Source of the DNA: Triops longicaudatus
Lineage: Eukaryota > Arthropoda > Branchiopoda > Notostraca > Triopsidae
Assembly (NCBI GenBank): GCA_022885665.1
Contig: JAGQDJ010000048.1
Coordinates: forward strand, 124,001 to 188,000
DNA length: 64,000 bases
Direction: 5' to 3'
The first letter of the stretch is position 1, and each line of letters opens with the position of its first letter. This document shows, piece after piece, positions 12,702 through 26,530 of the stretch. The notes under the pieces are model-generated. The model was given only the letters and a program-made list of their open reading frames with translations. It was not told the DNA's origin and did no database searches. The translations under genes and the position numbers were made by a program.

Positions 12702-13588
12702 TTAGGTACACGTACCACGGATAATAGTGGCTTTAAATTGCAACATGCCTGGGATGGATCTCGTAATAAGGACATAACGACCAGATAAGTTTTGAGCACA
12801 AGAAAACAATGTTCCAGTACTTATTAAAGGTAAATCAACTTGCTGTGCGTAGCATAACGTCGTGTTATCTTTAGGATCGTCTAAAGACTTTAAGACATAT
12901 ATAGACGCGTACTGGTTTGAAGCGAGTTTTTGCTCAATCTCAACAGAACTAATCAAGCATGTACTAATTAGGTCGTACCACCACTCAGGCCTATTGCTTA
13001 AGCTTTCGTTACTCTGATAATATTCCTTGATGACATAGGCTAATGCACTGCATGGAGGGTAATTAGGATGAAAACTCGAAGCGGACGCAAAGGAAGAAGC
13101 CTCACATAATGATTTGTTACTAATGCCGACTAATGTCCCAACAGCGCCGTTGAACACCAGAGAAGAGGTTGAACGAAACGTGCCAGTAGGCGTCGTTTGA
13201 CAAATAGACTGATTTCGGACGAAAATAACACCTTTTATTAAATTATGTACGCTACCACCAGGTGAAGTCATATTGGCCAATACACAACAATTGCGCGAAG
13301 TACCTATGAAAAAAGTTGTCAGCCATTACTATTGCAAATTTCTGTTTCGTAGGATTTACTTATCCAGAGCGTTCCAAGGCATCCTTCAGCCGACATGCAA
13401 AACAGGTTGCAATGCATCGAAGACACGGTATTTTTCGTCACATTGATTGTGATGGCCTGATTCAAAGACTCACATGTTCGAAAGTGAGAACCGAGATTTA
13501 CTGCGATTACATCTTCCCAAATTATACAAAATATCGCAACAACGAATGCGAACTGAACTCCTGTTCTGCGATCCATACTGAGGAGCAC
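12702..13588 (-). CDS. Secreted PAN/apple plus fucolectin (F5/8-type)-like protein
   Basis: There are two coding exons on the minus strand, 13588-13360 and 13303-12702, joined by a 56-nt phase-1 intron; the product is 276 residues. The N-terminus has a hydrophobic signal segment (VQFAFVVAIFCIIW), and the Met at 13576 is an equally good start. A PAN/apple-like domain follows, with spaced cysteines (MHCNLFCMSAEGC, then RNCCVL across the splice). The C-terminal half looks like the fucolectin/tachylectin-4/pentraxin (FTP) jelly-roll: RPEWWYDL, then a long spacer, FSCAQNLSGRYVLI and a closing beta-strand ending IIRG. FTP proteins bind fucose or other sugars and are often secreted immune lectins. 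Several N-glycosylation sites are visible. A TATA-like TATAAAA lies upstream at 13698-13692. The PAN call is moderate, the FTP call moderate, and the sugar specificity unknown. Confidence 0.65.
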
Positions 13589-16500
13589 CTTAGCGTGAAC
13601 TGACTGGTTAGTAACTTTGGCAAAATTGACCTCTTAGCAAATGAACAACGCCTACGTTTTAGCCATTTCCTTTCTACATTCACTATGTACGTTTTATAAG
13701 AGACGAAAAGTGTATCGCTTTATGGCCACAAATGCCCGCGATTCTGAAAATGGTCCACCACAGCTTATAAGCAATCTGCAGCCATCAAATGCAGGGAACT
13801 CTAGTTACCATTAGGTTTCTATTCACTCCGTAAACGGACTACCTTTACCTTCAAGTATGTTTCTTTACTCTTCATATTATGTATCGGAAGAACGGCGGTG
13901 TACCCCTCTTTTCTTACTATAGTACAGAGCTCCAATCTTGTCTACATTGATGGCAGAAACTCCCGTAGTCGCCTTGGCAATTGTTTATCCGGAAATTGTT
14001 TCGAAGGTAATTCTCAAGCATTTGCTCGCGGATAGTCGTGATATTCACGATTATTATTCCCCACTGGAATATTTTAACATTTTCTTAATACACCTAACAC
14101 ATGCAACTGATTTTTTCAACTAATCGTCTAATCATCTTCCATCCGATTAGTAGCAACAAACAAAAGCTAGAGTTCGACTGTGACCTATTTTGGAGACTAG
14201 CGATCTGCTCCATATGTGTCGAACCGAGTTTAATGTACGACAACTGATCAGTTGGTGAAAATATATTTTACAATTATAGGTTCGTTTGTGTGCAAAGTGA
14301 AAAATTATGAACAATGAAAGTTTCCATGAGCTGAGGTTACGACGAACCATGCATTTAATGCCTTCGCTTTTTGTCATGGACCACGTACCGCAAACATTCG
14401 CCCAAGGCACTAATGATACCGAAACGTGCTGTAGTATGAGGACGTCACTTGTTGCGGGCCACAAGCTTCACAAAGCCTTGAGCTATGTAGAAAACACGCG
14501 GTAGCAACAGTGATACTCTACACTTCCATCAGAAAAAAGCAGACGCAAAGTGAGACGCGAGCTGGCGCAGTGACCCCCTGCAAGTGCTTCAAATCAAGAA
14601 GCAGTATACAACTACGTGCAAATGAATTGCTCACCATAAAATCATACAGTTATATAAGCGATTTTCCGACATATCTTGAATCTGACGTCTTTGAAATAAA
14701 CGTAAAGGAAATAGACGCCTGTTTTTCAATCGAAGAGTAAATCCAATGTAAAATCACACGAAGATGTATGTAAGTTTGCAATGTCATTAAGAACTGACAT
14801 GGGACAATTACTTGAGCGGATTAATCTGCAATCGGTAGAACGCAGAACAAAGGTTGAAACTTTTGACCTCTGAAATACCGACCTGGCCTAATGAAAAGAG
14901 AGAAACAACCCTCAATAAAAACCACCCTTAACTCAACTGATTCCATGGTGGGGAAATGACCAAACCATGACGGACGCGGCTTATTTTCTTGAGATAAATG
15001 TACAGGTCGATTGTTTTAGCAGGTTAAAATTCGTATGGTATTATTCCACGATTTTTGACAGCTAATCTCCATAACGACTAAGAGTCACACGCCTTATTTG
15101 TGAAAGAGTTCTAAGGTGGAACTTCGCAGGATTACATACTGTGGCGTTCGGTATTACCCAACAGTCAATTTTGTAGCCTCCCAACAAGGAATCCTAAGAT
15201 TCATTGTTGGTAAGAATGAAATTCCCTGCACCGAGCCTGTAATGTTGAGTTCCTTTTCGACCTTCCTTTAAGTCAGTTGCGTTTCTTGAGAGTGAAATTT
15301 GATTGTTGTGAACGTAAAGTGAGAGAAAGCACGAGAAGGTGAGTGTTTTGTGTAATTTTGTACTGAAGTTACGAATAAACGGATTTGAAAAGGAGTAGAA
15401 CGTAACAATACATTCAAGCGCTTTAATTGTGTCAATAAATGACCTTCAGCCTGAGTGATATCGACTGCTAGTACGGAGGTTCTGTATTTAAGCTGACAAT
15501 CGCTTGTTTGGAAGTTAATATTTTTGGGTATAGAGAGCGTAAACTTTCTTTTATGTGTGTCCTAACTAACGTTGGAAACAGATATATTAATAAAGCTGAA
15601 CAATAGCAAAAATGGTTGAAGTCCACTGATGTAAGTTTAATAAGCTGGCTTGCCATTTATGTTAAAGGTTAAGACCTGACTAACGGCTCGTCTACTTTGG
15701 AATTCCAAGGGTGACATTCCGGTACGAGGATCGTTACGGAAACATCTAACATTACACATCGGTGCACGGTTAAAAGCGCTCTCGGACAACTCAGTATGCT
15801 ACTACACATGTAGTACAGTTCAATGAGAAAATGGGAATCAGGAATGTTCATTATAATACAATGGTGAATAATAGTGCGATCCTTTTTCTTCACATCCTTG
15901 ATTAATATGTCCTGTAGACAAAAAGATTAAAAAAAAGACTTTTAATAAAAGAGAAATGTGCCTAGAGCATGAAGAGGCATGGGAAATGAAATAAAAGTAA
16001 TGCTAACGTCCGTGACCCTAAATCATACAGTTGTCATGTTCGTTGTTAAACTATAGTTGATTCACGTGTTATCAAAAAGCATTTGACAGTGACTGACACA
16101 TCTTAACCACAGTTACACAAAAAAACTTGTTCTTAAAAGATTATGATCAGTGTCTTACCCTGTTGTGAGCTAAGGGGTTTGGACCCCACGGTGAAGCTTC
16201 TCCCTTTGTTAGTTTAAAAAGAACCCACAGCGCAAACTTCTGTTGCTAAGTTAAAATTAGACTAAAAGGCAATATAATTACATACTAGCATTAGCTTAAG
16301 GTGAATATGGCTAGATTGGACAACAGCGTTAAACTTGGCTCGTGTACTGAGTGATTTCCTTGATCAATGTTGCGTCTTTTGAGACTCGCTGGATCACTGG
16401 ATCAATATACCTACCCCTAAAACATCCCGTGCGTTTTTAGCTCGTGTGAATGATTAGGTACACTGCTCCTATGTTTCACCTTCATTTCAGTGCTAAAAAC

Positions 16501-19500
16501 TCGACACTTCCTCTACATTTTCAGTTTCACATGATTTACAAAATTTAGCCATATAGTAGTACGAAACATTACGGTGAGGCGATAAAAATTTCAAGATACC
16601 AGTATCTAAACATTCGAGAATCGACCGGAATCGCTAAACTTCAATTCTAGGGCGGGTGGTTCGTTGTACAACGCAGAACATGTCCTAAGAATGCCCGACG
16701 GCGGCCTTGGGGGAGGGGAGTTCTGGATGACATTCTCTGGCCCGGGTTAGAATCCAGGGCTCTACCGGGCGCGCGACTTCTCGATAAATAGAATGGGAAA
16801 GAGGAGCTAAGACTTTCCTGTCTGGCTTCAAGTGCAGGGACCGCCATACACAGCTGCGTCTTAAAAACGAAGCTAAGGTTCAAAGCTTAAGAGACAATAT
16901 TCCGATGCTCTTTGTCCGTGCATTATGAACTAAGCACTTTGCAATGGATTTGGAAATTTTCCGATACCTAAAATAATAATTGGTAATACCTCATACGTTT
17001 AAAATAATTTCGCTTTAATTATTTAATTTGTAAAAATGTGGGTCGCGTTATGTAATTATAAAAAAACAAGGAGATGGAAAAACGGTCCTTGAGAAACAAA
17101 CAACTGGTGAACAGGCAGGTGGGGGAAGTAGAACATTAAATCAGCTCACTCATTCGATAGTCCGGTTAGTGCAAGAGGTAAAAAACGTTGGGGAAGGCTA
17201 GGGTGTTATTAAATATTTACGTGCTGGAAAATCCTTTACCGTTCAAAGGATTCTACCATGCGTACGACTTCATTATACGACCGAAGGGTAGGGTGCGTTA
17301 GATTTGACGAAATATCCGTGTTGGAACTCGAGTTATTACAGTACCATTTGACTACGGGAAAATCTCACTATAACGTACACATGGTTTTAACAAACAATCG
17401 ACTATTGAGTACAAGTCCAACATGTCGCTGCAAAACAAAAAGCATTTATTCCAATACAGTTTGTAACGCACAACCGGTTATAACAGACATATTTTCAGTC
17501 CCCTACGTGTACATTATAGCGAGCTAACACTGTATTATGTACGTCTGCGGCAAAATGTAGAGGTTAATTCAACAATAAATTAATTTAAGGAACTCTGTCC
17601 CTTTTGATGCGGATTAAAGAGGCTCTTCTCTCGATTATTCTAGAAAAAAAAATGTATTTAAAGCAAAATTGTTTTTCTTAGTAGACCAATACTGCATATT
17701 TAACCTTTTCTTGGACGACTTGCTTGTTTTTAATTTTTTATGTTTTGTTTACTCCTCTCCACCTATGACCCGGTACATGATTTCCGAAGCTTTGCCAAAT
17801 TTCTCGCGAATCAGGCAAAGCCTTATTTTTAAGTTCCGAGAGTGGAAATAAGGTGTCCTTTAGATCTCCCATTAATTAAGATCAGCACTAGTTTTTCCTT
17901 TATCAACATGATTCCTAATTCCTTGTACAAAATCTTTGTTGACGAACAAGCCTTGTTCCACGGCGCACTATCGGGAAGGCTTGCCTTAGGGTACTCAAAT
18001 GCGATAGGAAGCGTTGGTGAAGGCAGCGGTAGGCGGCCAACTGCATAGAGCGCAACTACTCGATTACTCGTTGCCCCCCATGCCCCCCTTGCCGGTTAGA
18101 CAGTTATCCGTCTGGGCATGAAGCCCAAGAGCAGGCTAGGGCCCATTCACCCCTTAGCTCTAGCTGCACAAGGAGTGAAACTAGTGACTTCTACATTGGT
18201 CATACTTTGCGAAATTAAAACGTTGATGTGTCGCTTTAGCATCAATTTATGATATTCTGCAACGGAGTGCACTCATAGGTATGTATACCTATTTTTCAGT
18301 AATTTCTAAAATCCTTATGTAAAAACTAACTCAATTTGCGTAAGAATGCGCTTCAGAGCTCGATAATTACGAGTTTACAAGCGTTGCTAAATTGCAGTTA
18401 CATTAAACAGTTTCTTTGTTACTGCAATCATTTTCGATTGTTTCTGACGCACTTAAAAAGGGTCATATATTGCCCCAGGCAACATAGTTTCTGCAGCAAT
18501 TTCCCTCTCCTACAAAAGCACATTTAGGAACGTTGAATCTATTTCTTAGAAAGGGACTCCACTACACATTTTAACACGTGATCGAACACACCCAGAAAGA
18601 CGTAGCGTACCAGACGTACACAGTACACGTTGACTGTTCCACTAACATGAGGATAAATTATTGTCGAATTGTTTTAGAACAACCTGTAGTTATATTTGAC
18701 ATAAAAGAGCCTCTCTTTAATATTCGTACACAGATTTCGTATTTAAAGCCCCTGTCTATTCAAGTGCGAAAAAGTAGCAAATTAAACTCATTGAATCTGG
18801 CTTACTGGGCCAAAACAAGCCCAATGTCCTATCTCCTGACAGATGCTATCAGTTCTGGTCGAAGTTTGCAATTGTTTAGCATTTGTCAGGACATTACATT
18901 GCCAGAAAACCATTCAAAGAGTCAGAAAATGTTACGTTCCTTAGCTTTAAAAAAAAGAAAAAAAAAAAACTTTGCAAAGGAAAACAAAGAAATTTTGACT
19001 ATCGAGCCTCGATTACAAGGGAAAAATAGTACATTACTAGGTTACCCGAAGTTAAAAATTGTTGTTAACCTAATAATTCCTGTTTGTTCCTAAAGAACTG
19101 AGCGATTTGAGGTTAAAATTGCTTTGACCTTTGACGAAATTTACACGATAACCAGGGTGGATTATACAGGATGCTTTTCTGGAAAAGGGATTTTTTTTAC
19201 CTTTCACCTAAGGTTAGACATATTTCAGTTGTATGCTTCTAAAGCGCCAGATAATTACGAATTACTGTAAGAGAAAGTTGTTGGGTATTTGTAGAAAAAA
19301 TCTTAAACTGTTAAATATGTCGTAACAAAAGGCCCGACCAACATTACGCAATATTGGAGTGTGTTCTTGTAACTTACTATAATCAAGTTTTAAGCGTTTG
19401 TAGTTTTCTTCACGTTCCGTATAATTATGACTATTTGTCTAAAAAGGTATAAGTAACCTGGACGTATGATGAAGCCCAAGTACTAGTTACAAACTATGAA

Positions 19501-21330
19501 TTGTCAACTAGAATGATATTTCTAATGTAAAGTAGTAGGTGTTTTTTATATATAAGACCTTCAAATGCTTACCGCTATGTCCAATTTGACAAGAAAATGA
19601 GCTATTCTCACGTCTGAAAAGAAATAATAGTAACCTGAAGTTCGTCTTTTTTCACCAGAGGAGACAGGGGTCAATTCAGTATCATCGGATTGTATAACCG
19701 TTTGATGCATATGGATTCTGACTCAGCACTATGTCATCACACGGTCATAAGAAAATAAAAAAAAAAAACAAATAGTATGAAAACCAGAGGTCCTTCTATG
19801 TAATACAGTTGTGTAGGGTATAGGTTAAATGTAACATGGGTATTGGCAGGTGTTTGTTAAAGAGAAACTAGCCAGCCGATTACTATTTTTATTATACGAT
19901 GGACATTATTTACAATTACTAGTTACAACCTATTGCAGTGCATTATACAGCATTTATTGACAAATTAATGAAAGGCATTGAATTTGCAGTTTTTTGTGTT
20001 ATAGACTCTGGTCCAAATATTCTGTTTAACTTGAAAAAAAATATTTAATTGATTGACACGTAAGAGAGATATGGCACTAAAAAGAGGACCCATTTTTCCT
20101 AAGAAAAGTTGCAAAATTAGATTTTAAATTGAAACATTGCATTGCAAACAGGCGTGTGAAACTTCTGGGGAAAAAAATCACTTTCATTTGCGTTGTACTT
20201 TCAGTTTGCATAGAATGCTGTAAAGTGAACCATTTCCAGTGGTTCGTAGTGTAGGCAATTTGCATGATATGAAAAGACAAACTGCCAAAAGCTGCGGCAT
20301 TCTGACCCTATTTCTGAAGAGCGGAACTACAATGTCACACTCTATATATTTCTACCTCTTTAACTAAAACTGAGCTACGCGTATAGTTTTTCTGTCTCGT
20401 AGCAGTAGGTACATATAGACCATATAGAGTGATAGACACAGATATACATACTCCCCAACATTGCCGATAAATTACTATAGATTTATACCATAGATTTTGG
20501 AACTTAGTAGTACATTTGTACTAGAGATTTATCACAAAGTACCATTCTGAAACACGTGAATTTTTTTTTTCGCAGCTTTTACAAGTATATTGTAGGATAC
20601 GAAATATTGACAGTTTGATTATTGATAATGCGTCGCAGTGACCTTGAGTCCACCTTTATTTTCATTGTAATCAATACGAGACTTTTGAAGGGGAAATTTT
20701 ATTTAATGACTAGAAAATATTGTATAGCAGTTTGTGAGGTATATACCTCTACCGGCGAAAGCTGTTTGTTTCTTAGGTAATGGAAAGCTACAGGAGCACT
20801 GTTTCAATAGGCTTCCCATTTTCACTCTCTTTTCTACACTGGAAAGGGGGACAGTACCTTAGAGAAGCCTAATTTGCAACTCACCATGCCAAAAATTATT
20901 TCGAGCTGAACACAAGGAATCCTGGCAGAATCTTGAATAATGATCACCATAAAAAAATGCCTTCGATGTATCAAGTCATGTGAGTTAAATTCTCGTTAGT
21001 GATCATTCCGATTAACGTAAAAAAGATTAGTCGTAATACTTACATCCGTTCAAATAGCTAGAAATCTTTCTTGAATGAAATGGTTGAAAATTGCGCAAGT
21101 GAATTAGCACACGTTTTCGGGTCATTGCGCGACTTCTCGATAAACTGGGTGGTGACGAGCGTGCCCTGTTACAGGATAAAGGGGAGGGAACACTGAACAG
21201 GAACTTGGAGCGAATAACGTTCCTGCAGGCAATAGGGGAATGCATCCTGCCTTTGAAAGTAGTTCTGACCTATCCGCCGCGGCATGCTCTACCGTTCTTT
21301 ATCGGCTAAGACTCTGCGATAGCTTTTAAC
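13589..21330. other. Gene-poor intergenic region
   Basis: I found no exon with recognisable domain content on either strand. The longest open frame is 18578-19093 (171 codons, plus), which has no recognisable motif and a Lys-rich A-tract end. An 18-nt segment at 16771-16788 recurs exactly at 21127-21144, a hint of a dispersed repeat. Confidence 0.5.
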
Positions 21331-21338
21331 TATCGATA
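21331..21338 (+). promoter_or_regulatory. DRE element (TATCGATA) upstream of windei
   Basis: The palindrome TATCGATA matches the DREF-binding DNA-replication-related element. It lies 48 bp before the ATG of the windei gene, which has no TATA box. DREs are typical of arthropod housekeeping promoters, fitting a chromatin gene. The sequence match is direct; function is inferred. Confidence 0.55.
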
Positions 21339-21386
21339 CTAAAAAGTAAACAAATTGGAAATTAGGTGTGAAAAAACAACGCTGCC

Positions 21387-24300
21387 ATGGAAGGAAAGGA
21401 AGAAATTGTGACGTTGGACTTGGACGACGATGATGCCCCCTCTAAGTCAGTTTCCGATCCTCAAAATAATACAGAAAACAGGCCAGTTTCCACAAAAAGT
21501 GCTGCAATGGATTTACCGCCACCAAGGACGCCGGAGCTAGTTCCTGATGACGAATGCAAGATAGATAGTCCCGCCAGTTCGGCCGCCACTATTGCAGAAA
21601 AAGATGGCCATTTGTGCATCACTGAAGACACAGACAAGGAAGACGCTTTGCTTTCGTCGCCCGCCCCTTTGAAAATAACACTAAAAAAACGCAAGAAGAA
21701 AACAGAAGTTTGGACCTATAAAAAGCAGCACCGAAAGGGTCGAAAACTTTTGACCGGTGCTCATTCTAGCAGCAATGCCAGTATGTCTAATGGTAATCAA
21801 GACCTTACTGGCACAGGGACTCCACCAGAATCGGCAGATTCGGAGAATGAAAAGGTCGAAGTTTCGGAAGAGGAAACGGAGGAAATAGAAGAAAAGCAGG
21901 TTAATTCTTCAGAAGCGGCGGTCACCATTTCAGACACAGTAATGGATAAATCAGTCACTATTGAATCACGTTTAACCACTGAGTTCAAAACTGACGGCTC
22001 GTGTAAAAGAACACATCCCGGCGATAAGGAAGGCGCGGAGGAAATTTCTCCTGTCGAGCCGAAAAAAATGAAAAGGGAAGAAACTCTGGTGAAAGAGGTG
22101 GAAGTTTCCATCATCGAGCGAAAATCCACCGAGGTGCCAACCGCTAAGTCTGCAGTGGAGACGATCGCCAAGAAAGTAGAATTGGATAAAAAGATCGAGG
22201 ATAAAGAAAACCTTAAAGAAATGACGAAAATCGCTCATGTGATTAGAAAACTACCTAGGAAAGTAAGTAATTGAGTAATGACTTCTAACGGATGATTGTA
22301 ACGCAACTAATATGTATGGTTTTGTTTAGGAACTGGAAGATCTCGTGCTCAGGAAGATGGTAGAAATACTTTCGGAGCGCTCAGCTTGTGTGGGTTATCG
22401 TCGCAGGGCCGAAGCTGGTGAGAAAGAGATCTCCACACTGAAATCTCGTCTTCAACAGATGCAAAATCAGGTATAGTAGTTGAACTGAGAAGTATAGTAG
22501 TTAACTGGGCCAAATTCATAGGAAATACAAGCTAATTCCTAGTCATATTTGTCAAGTTAAATTGAAACTCGTGTTATTGTAGGCCAATACCCAAGTAGCA
22601 CACTTACTATATACGTATATTAATTAAACGTTTGGTTTTCGGTGCATTTTCGAAATCTTAAATTTTTCTGACATGAAGTTTCTGACAATTCTTTTGCGTA
22701 GGTTTCAAATCTTAGTACGGCGATAGGTCGCTACTTGGCCGAGTCGAAGCAAAACAAAGATAAACAGCCGGTGTTGCCAGTACGAATTACTCGATCGGTA
22801 GCGCTGCAAGTTAACCTGGTAAATTTTCTCGTTATAACCATTTCTGTTTACATTGCTTTAATCGGTCTCCTTGAAATACAGATTCCACGTCCAAAGTCGC
22901 AATCGAACCATCACACTACAGCCCCTCCCATCAAAAACGTTTCATCTCCTGCTAAAAGTCGACCCGTTCTGCCTGCTGCGTCCCTTAACGCTAGTCAGCC
23001 TGCGAAACAAGTAGTGGTATATATTATCTCCTATCCTATGGGTTGTATTTCACAGTAATGTTGAACTAGTATCGTCGACCGCCGCAAGTTATTCAGCGAT
23101 CACCGTCACAGTCACCTGTGACATCGTCTCAGACTGCGAAACCTCTCGTGCCCATACGCATGGCGCCACAAGTAAAAATTTCTTTTAATTTAATCGCTTG
23201 TCGATGTATTTTAAAAATTATTTCGTATTAGTGTACGCCAAAAGTGCCACCGTCACAGACTTCCTTCACTCATCCTGCCTTTGCTCAAGTCCCACCGCGA
23301 GGTTCAAACCACAATGTGGCGACCCGATCTCCTGTTAAACAACTCTACGCGTCCGTGCTAGCCGCTAGTGCCGGTAATCCTAAACCGGCTGTAGTATCGA
23401 ACACTCCTCCGAATTCTGTTCGATCACCGACCACGACCACTGTCAATGCTGCAAACCTAGCCCTTAATAAAACCTTGTTAACCAGTTTGAATGCTCAAAT
23501 GAACCTTGCCACACAAAACAGGGTTCCTGTGACGAGTAGCCACCCGAACATAACTACCGTCCACAAAGTAACGCTGCCGACCGCAGGTGGTTCGCCTAAC
23601 CGGCCGAAGATCATTGACTTAACGGGTGAAGAGTCCCGAGCTGCCCAAAAGATGGTGAATCAATCCGCTTCCCAGGCTGTTTCGTCGCCCAAGCCGATTA
23701 ATAGTGTTGCAACGCCGATAGTGTATGTACCGAACTCCAATGGGACAGCTAAACGGCCCATGGTGACGATTCCCATGCCGACCACGAGCGTAGTCACACC
23801 CGTGAGCGCATCGCTTCTTCTGAAGCGACCCATACCTTCTACCACAAGTAAGACTCGTATCCAATACACGAATACTGTTTGTTTTGCAAGTTACGTAAAG
23901 TTTGATTTCCATACAGCAGCGAGCGTTTCGTCTTCCCCAGCTTCGATTACGAGCACGGTTGTGAATGCCGCATCTCGGCATCCTGCACCACTGCCTCAGC
24001 CTTCTCCTTATGCGCCGAATCTCTCGGCAAAAGTCGCACCGTGCAAACCTGTTTTGAAAATATCGAAAGTTGCGACCGGTCAAGGTAAAATATAGTACAA
24101 AATTTTTGTAATAATAAGTTTCATGGTAATAATAATAAAAAAGCTGAATTGAGTTTAAAATAATACATTACAGAAAAATTAGCAATCAAATAACATGCCG
24201 TTACCTTTTGTGTATAGGTCTGGTCTTGTCGTGGACTATGCAGCTAACAGAGAAACACGCCAATATAGAAACGTACCAATTGTATGCGTACCAGGAAGGC

Positions 24301-24550
24301 TCCAGTCCCCCTTCAACGTCTCTTTGGAAGAAAGTAGGAGATGTCAAAGCCATGCCGTTACCCATGGCTTGTACTCTAACCCAAGTCAGAAAAACCACAC
24401 ATAAATCTTTGAAACTTTATATATTAATTTGCGTGTTTTTAGTTTATGGAGGGTTTCAGGTACCATTTCGCAGTACGTGCTATAGATGATGTTGGACGCG
24501 AGGGCCCATATAGTGACCCGTCTTCGATTTTATTAAATCATGCGAAGTGA
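21387..24550 (+). CDS. wde: Windei / ATF7IP (MCAF) family protein, SETDB1 cofactor
   Basis: Nine coding exons encode 809 residues: 21387-22262, 22330-22470, 22702-22818, 22882-23016, 23070-23171, 23232-23847, 23917-24084, 24218-24384 and 24443-24550. The N-terminal 290 residues are acidic and disordered with basic KKRKKK and KKMKR patches (likely nuclear localisation). Residues about 293-355 form the coiled-coil ATF7IP-binding domain (LEDLVLRKMVEILSER and onward) that contacts SETDB1/Eggless. A Ser/Thr/Pro-rich middle contains KIIDLTGEE (about 583-591), a SUMO-interaction-like motif as in vertebrate MCAF1. The last ~90 residues are a fibronectin type III domain with the family hallmarks TYQLYAYQE, VKAMPLPMACTLTQ and YHFAVRAID. 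The protein acts in the nucleus, stabilising SETDB1 and promoting H3K9 trimethylation. Exons 2-6 are small and all phase 0, and the C-terminal hallmarks make the assignment firm. The exon 7 acceptor could be 3 nt later. Confidence 0.93.
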
Positions 24551-26380
24551 AATCTTTTTCCGATTTATGGGTTTCAAACATACATTAAATTTTTTATAAA
24601 AACAACCCGGATTTTTACTCTAAATTTGTTATTGATTTATGAGAACCTGGCAACTAGGACACTAAACATTTATATTTTATGGTAAACTGATCAATAGATC
24701 AGTTTTTCTCCCTGTTGACAATAGAGTAAAGCAGATTTTTGTCCAACAAGCCGAACTTTTGTTTAAATAAAAACAGTGGTAGGGTTAAGGCTACGGGGTA
24801 CCAAATGTTTTTTAAGGCAAATAACACTGGAAACTTTTTCAGGTCATAGCGCAAAGTTTGCGAGATATTGAAGAATACCTTTCCGACAGTAATGACATAG
24901 AGGAGTAAGTCTAATGACTGTCGAAGAGATTTTCCTAACATTATTGCGTTAGAAATTTGCAAATAACGAAGACATTTTTTATCCTTGGGAAGAAAACATA
25001 ATTTTAAAATTCGGCCATGGCAGTCTGTATATTATTTTTAAATTAATTTTCAAAGAAAACATTGTTGCAATTCGACAATTAGTTTTTGAGTTATGACCTG
25101 AAGAGTTCTAGCCAATTTCCGTTCTCGTGGCGTAAAAACGTTAGATGGCGTAGGGAAGCAATGGGTAAATGCAATGTGCTCGCAACGACATTTATAGGAT
25201 TGCGTCGTCCTTAGCTTAGGTCAACAGCTTTGAATATATATTCTCTCTCTCAACACAATAGAATGAAGAGCGGTTTCAATTTCGACACATCTGAACCATT
25301 CACGTCAAATTTTTGACGAGTTCAGGTTTTGATTTTGCATGCGAGTTGGAAACGTCGTAAAATTCTGACATGTTTAATTGACGGAATTTAATGTTCCGTG
25401 ACCACGGTTACCTTTTCTTAATGAACGCCTGAAGGACGACGTTACTTTGGTAGTCAGACGATCTCTGATTCTGTCCTTGTAGCTAAAACATTGTAAAGTA
25501 CTCCATATGCAGTTTGGCGGATTCTTTAAGAACGGCAGTTTTTCGCAATCAGGTCTGCTACAGTCGGTCGAACTTCGCAATTACGTATACCGGTCTATAA
25601 AACGTTATTTCACGATTTCTGTGGGATTTATCAGCCGTAATGACAGTAACGTAAAGAGATTTTTCCATTAGGAATTTTTCTTCTTACCTCTGCTGAAAGC
25701 TTGTGCGTTGGTATCACACGTGCTGTACCTTTTGTACCTGTACACTAAGGACGCAGGTACTTCCTGACATGTATTTGAATGCATCAGCACTTTCTACATT
25801 GTAAAATTCCTATGCGATATGACTGTCTAATCAGAATTTGGGAGACGCGCATTTATGTAACACCGTACGGTGTTAAAACTACCTGTTTACACGTATAGCT
25901 AAAGAATACTAAGTGACTGCGTCAGATATGTCCATTCGTCACCTTTAAGAATGACTTCATTTCTAAAATTAATTTTATCTGAAAACACCACTTTTGGCTT
26001 AAAATCTACAGTCCTAAATACACAATGGAATAAAAAACGTATAGTAACTGAGTCCGTTAGGGAAGTCGTAGAATGTCTTTTACATTACGACTTTTATTGA
26101 TATTTTGATATCATATTGATATTGTTGATATTTTATATAAAATTATAAGATTATAATAGGATAAGATTCAAATATAAGACTAAAGAATATTATTGATAGT
26201 TTACAAGATAGGCGGAATTAAGAGAATTTTGAGGTTACTGCAAAGGACTTTCAGGAAAAAAATTTCGAACAGAAGCAAACAAACAAGGGAATAAAATTAA
26301 ATCATGGACGGCATTATAGTGCTGTCCACGTTTAGAAAAAAACGCACGCAATGGAACGGATAGGACGCTGTCCCTTGAAC
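24551..26380. other. Intergenic region, no gene recognised
   Basis: This AT-rich stretch has an imperfect GATATT-type repeat at about 26096-26134. No frame has recognisable content. Confidence 0.55.
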
Positions 26381-26419
26381 TATATAAGTGGTCAGCAAAG
26401 GATGGTTCAAAGCAGTCAG
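26381..26419 (+). promoter_or_regulatory. TATA box and initiator of proline-rich peptide gene A
   Basis: TATATAAG starts at 26381 and a TCAG initiator lies at 26416-26419. The ATG follows at 26531. Spacing and leader length resemble those of the two paralogues downstream. Confidence 0.6.
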
Positions 26420-26530
26420 ATCTGCTAGCCCGTCAACCGAACAAGACGGTTCTAGAAAACAAACCTTTCGAAACTAGAAAAAGGCAATACCCACAAGAAG
26501 CTAGAACTCGATCTTCACAAAACAACAAAT

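Noticed and set aside
13304..13329. A 26-nt intron in the PAN/fucolectin-like gene using the GT nearest the acceptor
   Set aside because: Too short to splice; the upstream GTAAAT donor gives a 56-nt intron in the same phase and a better PAN cysteine pattern.
16744..16756. GGGTTAGAATCCA, close to a tRNA B box
   Set aside because: No matching A box or acceptor stem upstream.
18578..19093. 171-codon open frame on the plus strand in the gene-poor region
   Set aside because: No signal peptide, domain or motif is recognisable, the end is an A-tract read as Lys, and no promoter or splice context supports it. An AT-rich chance frame is more likely.
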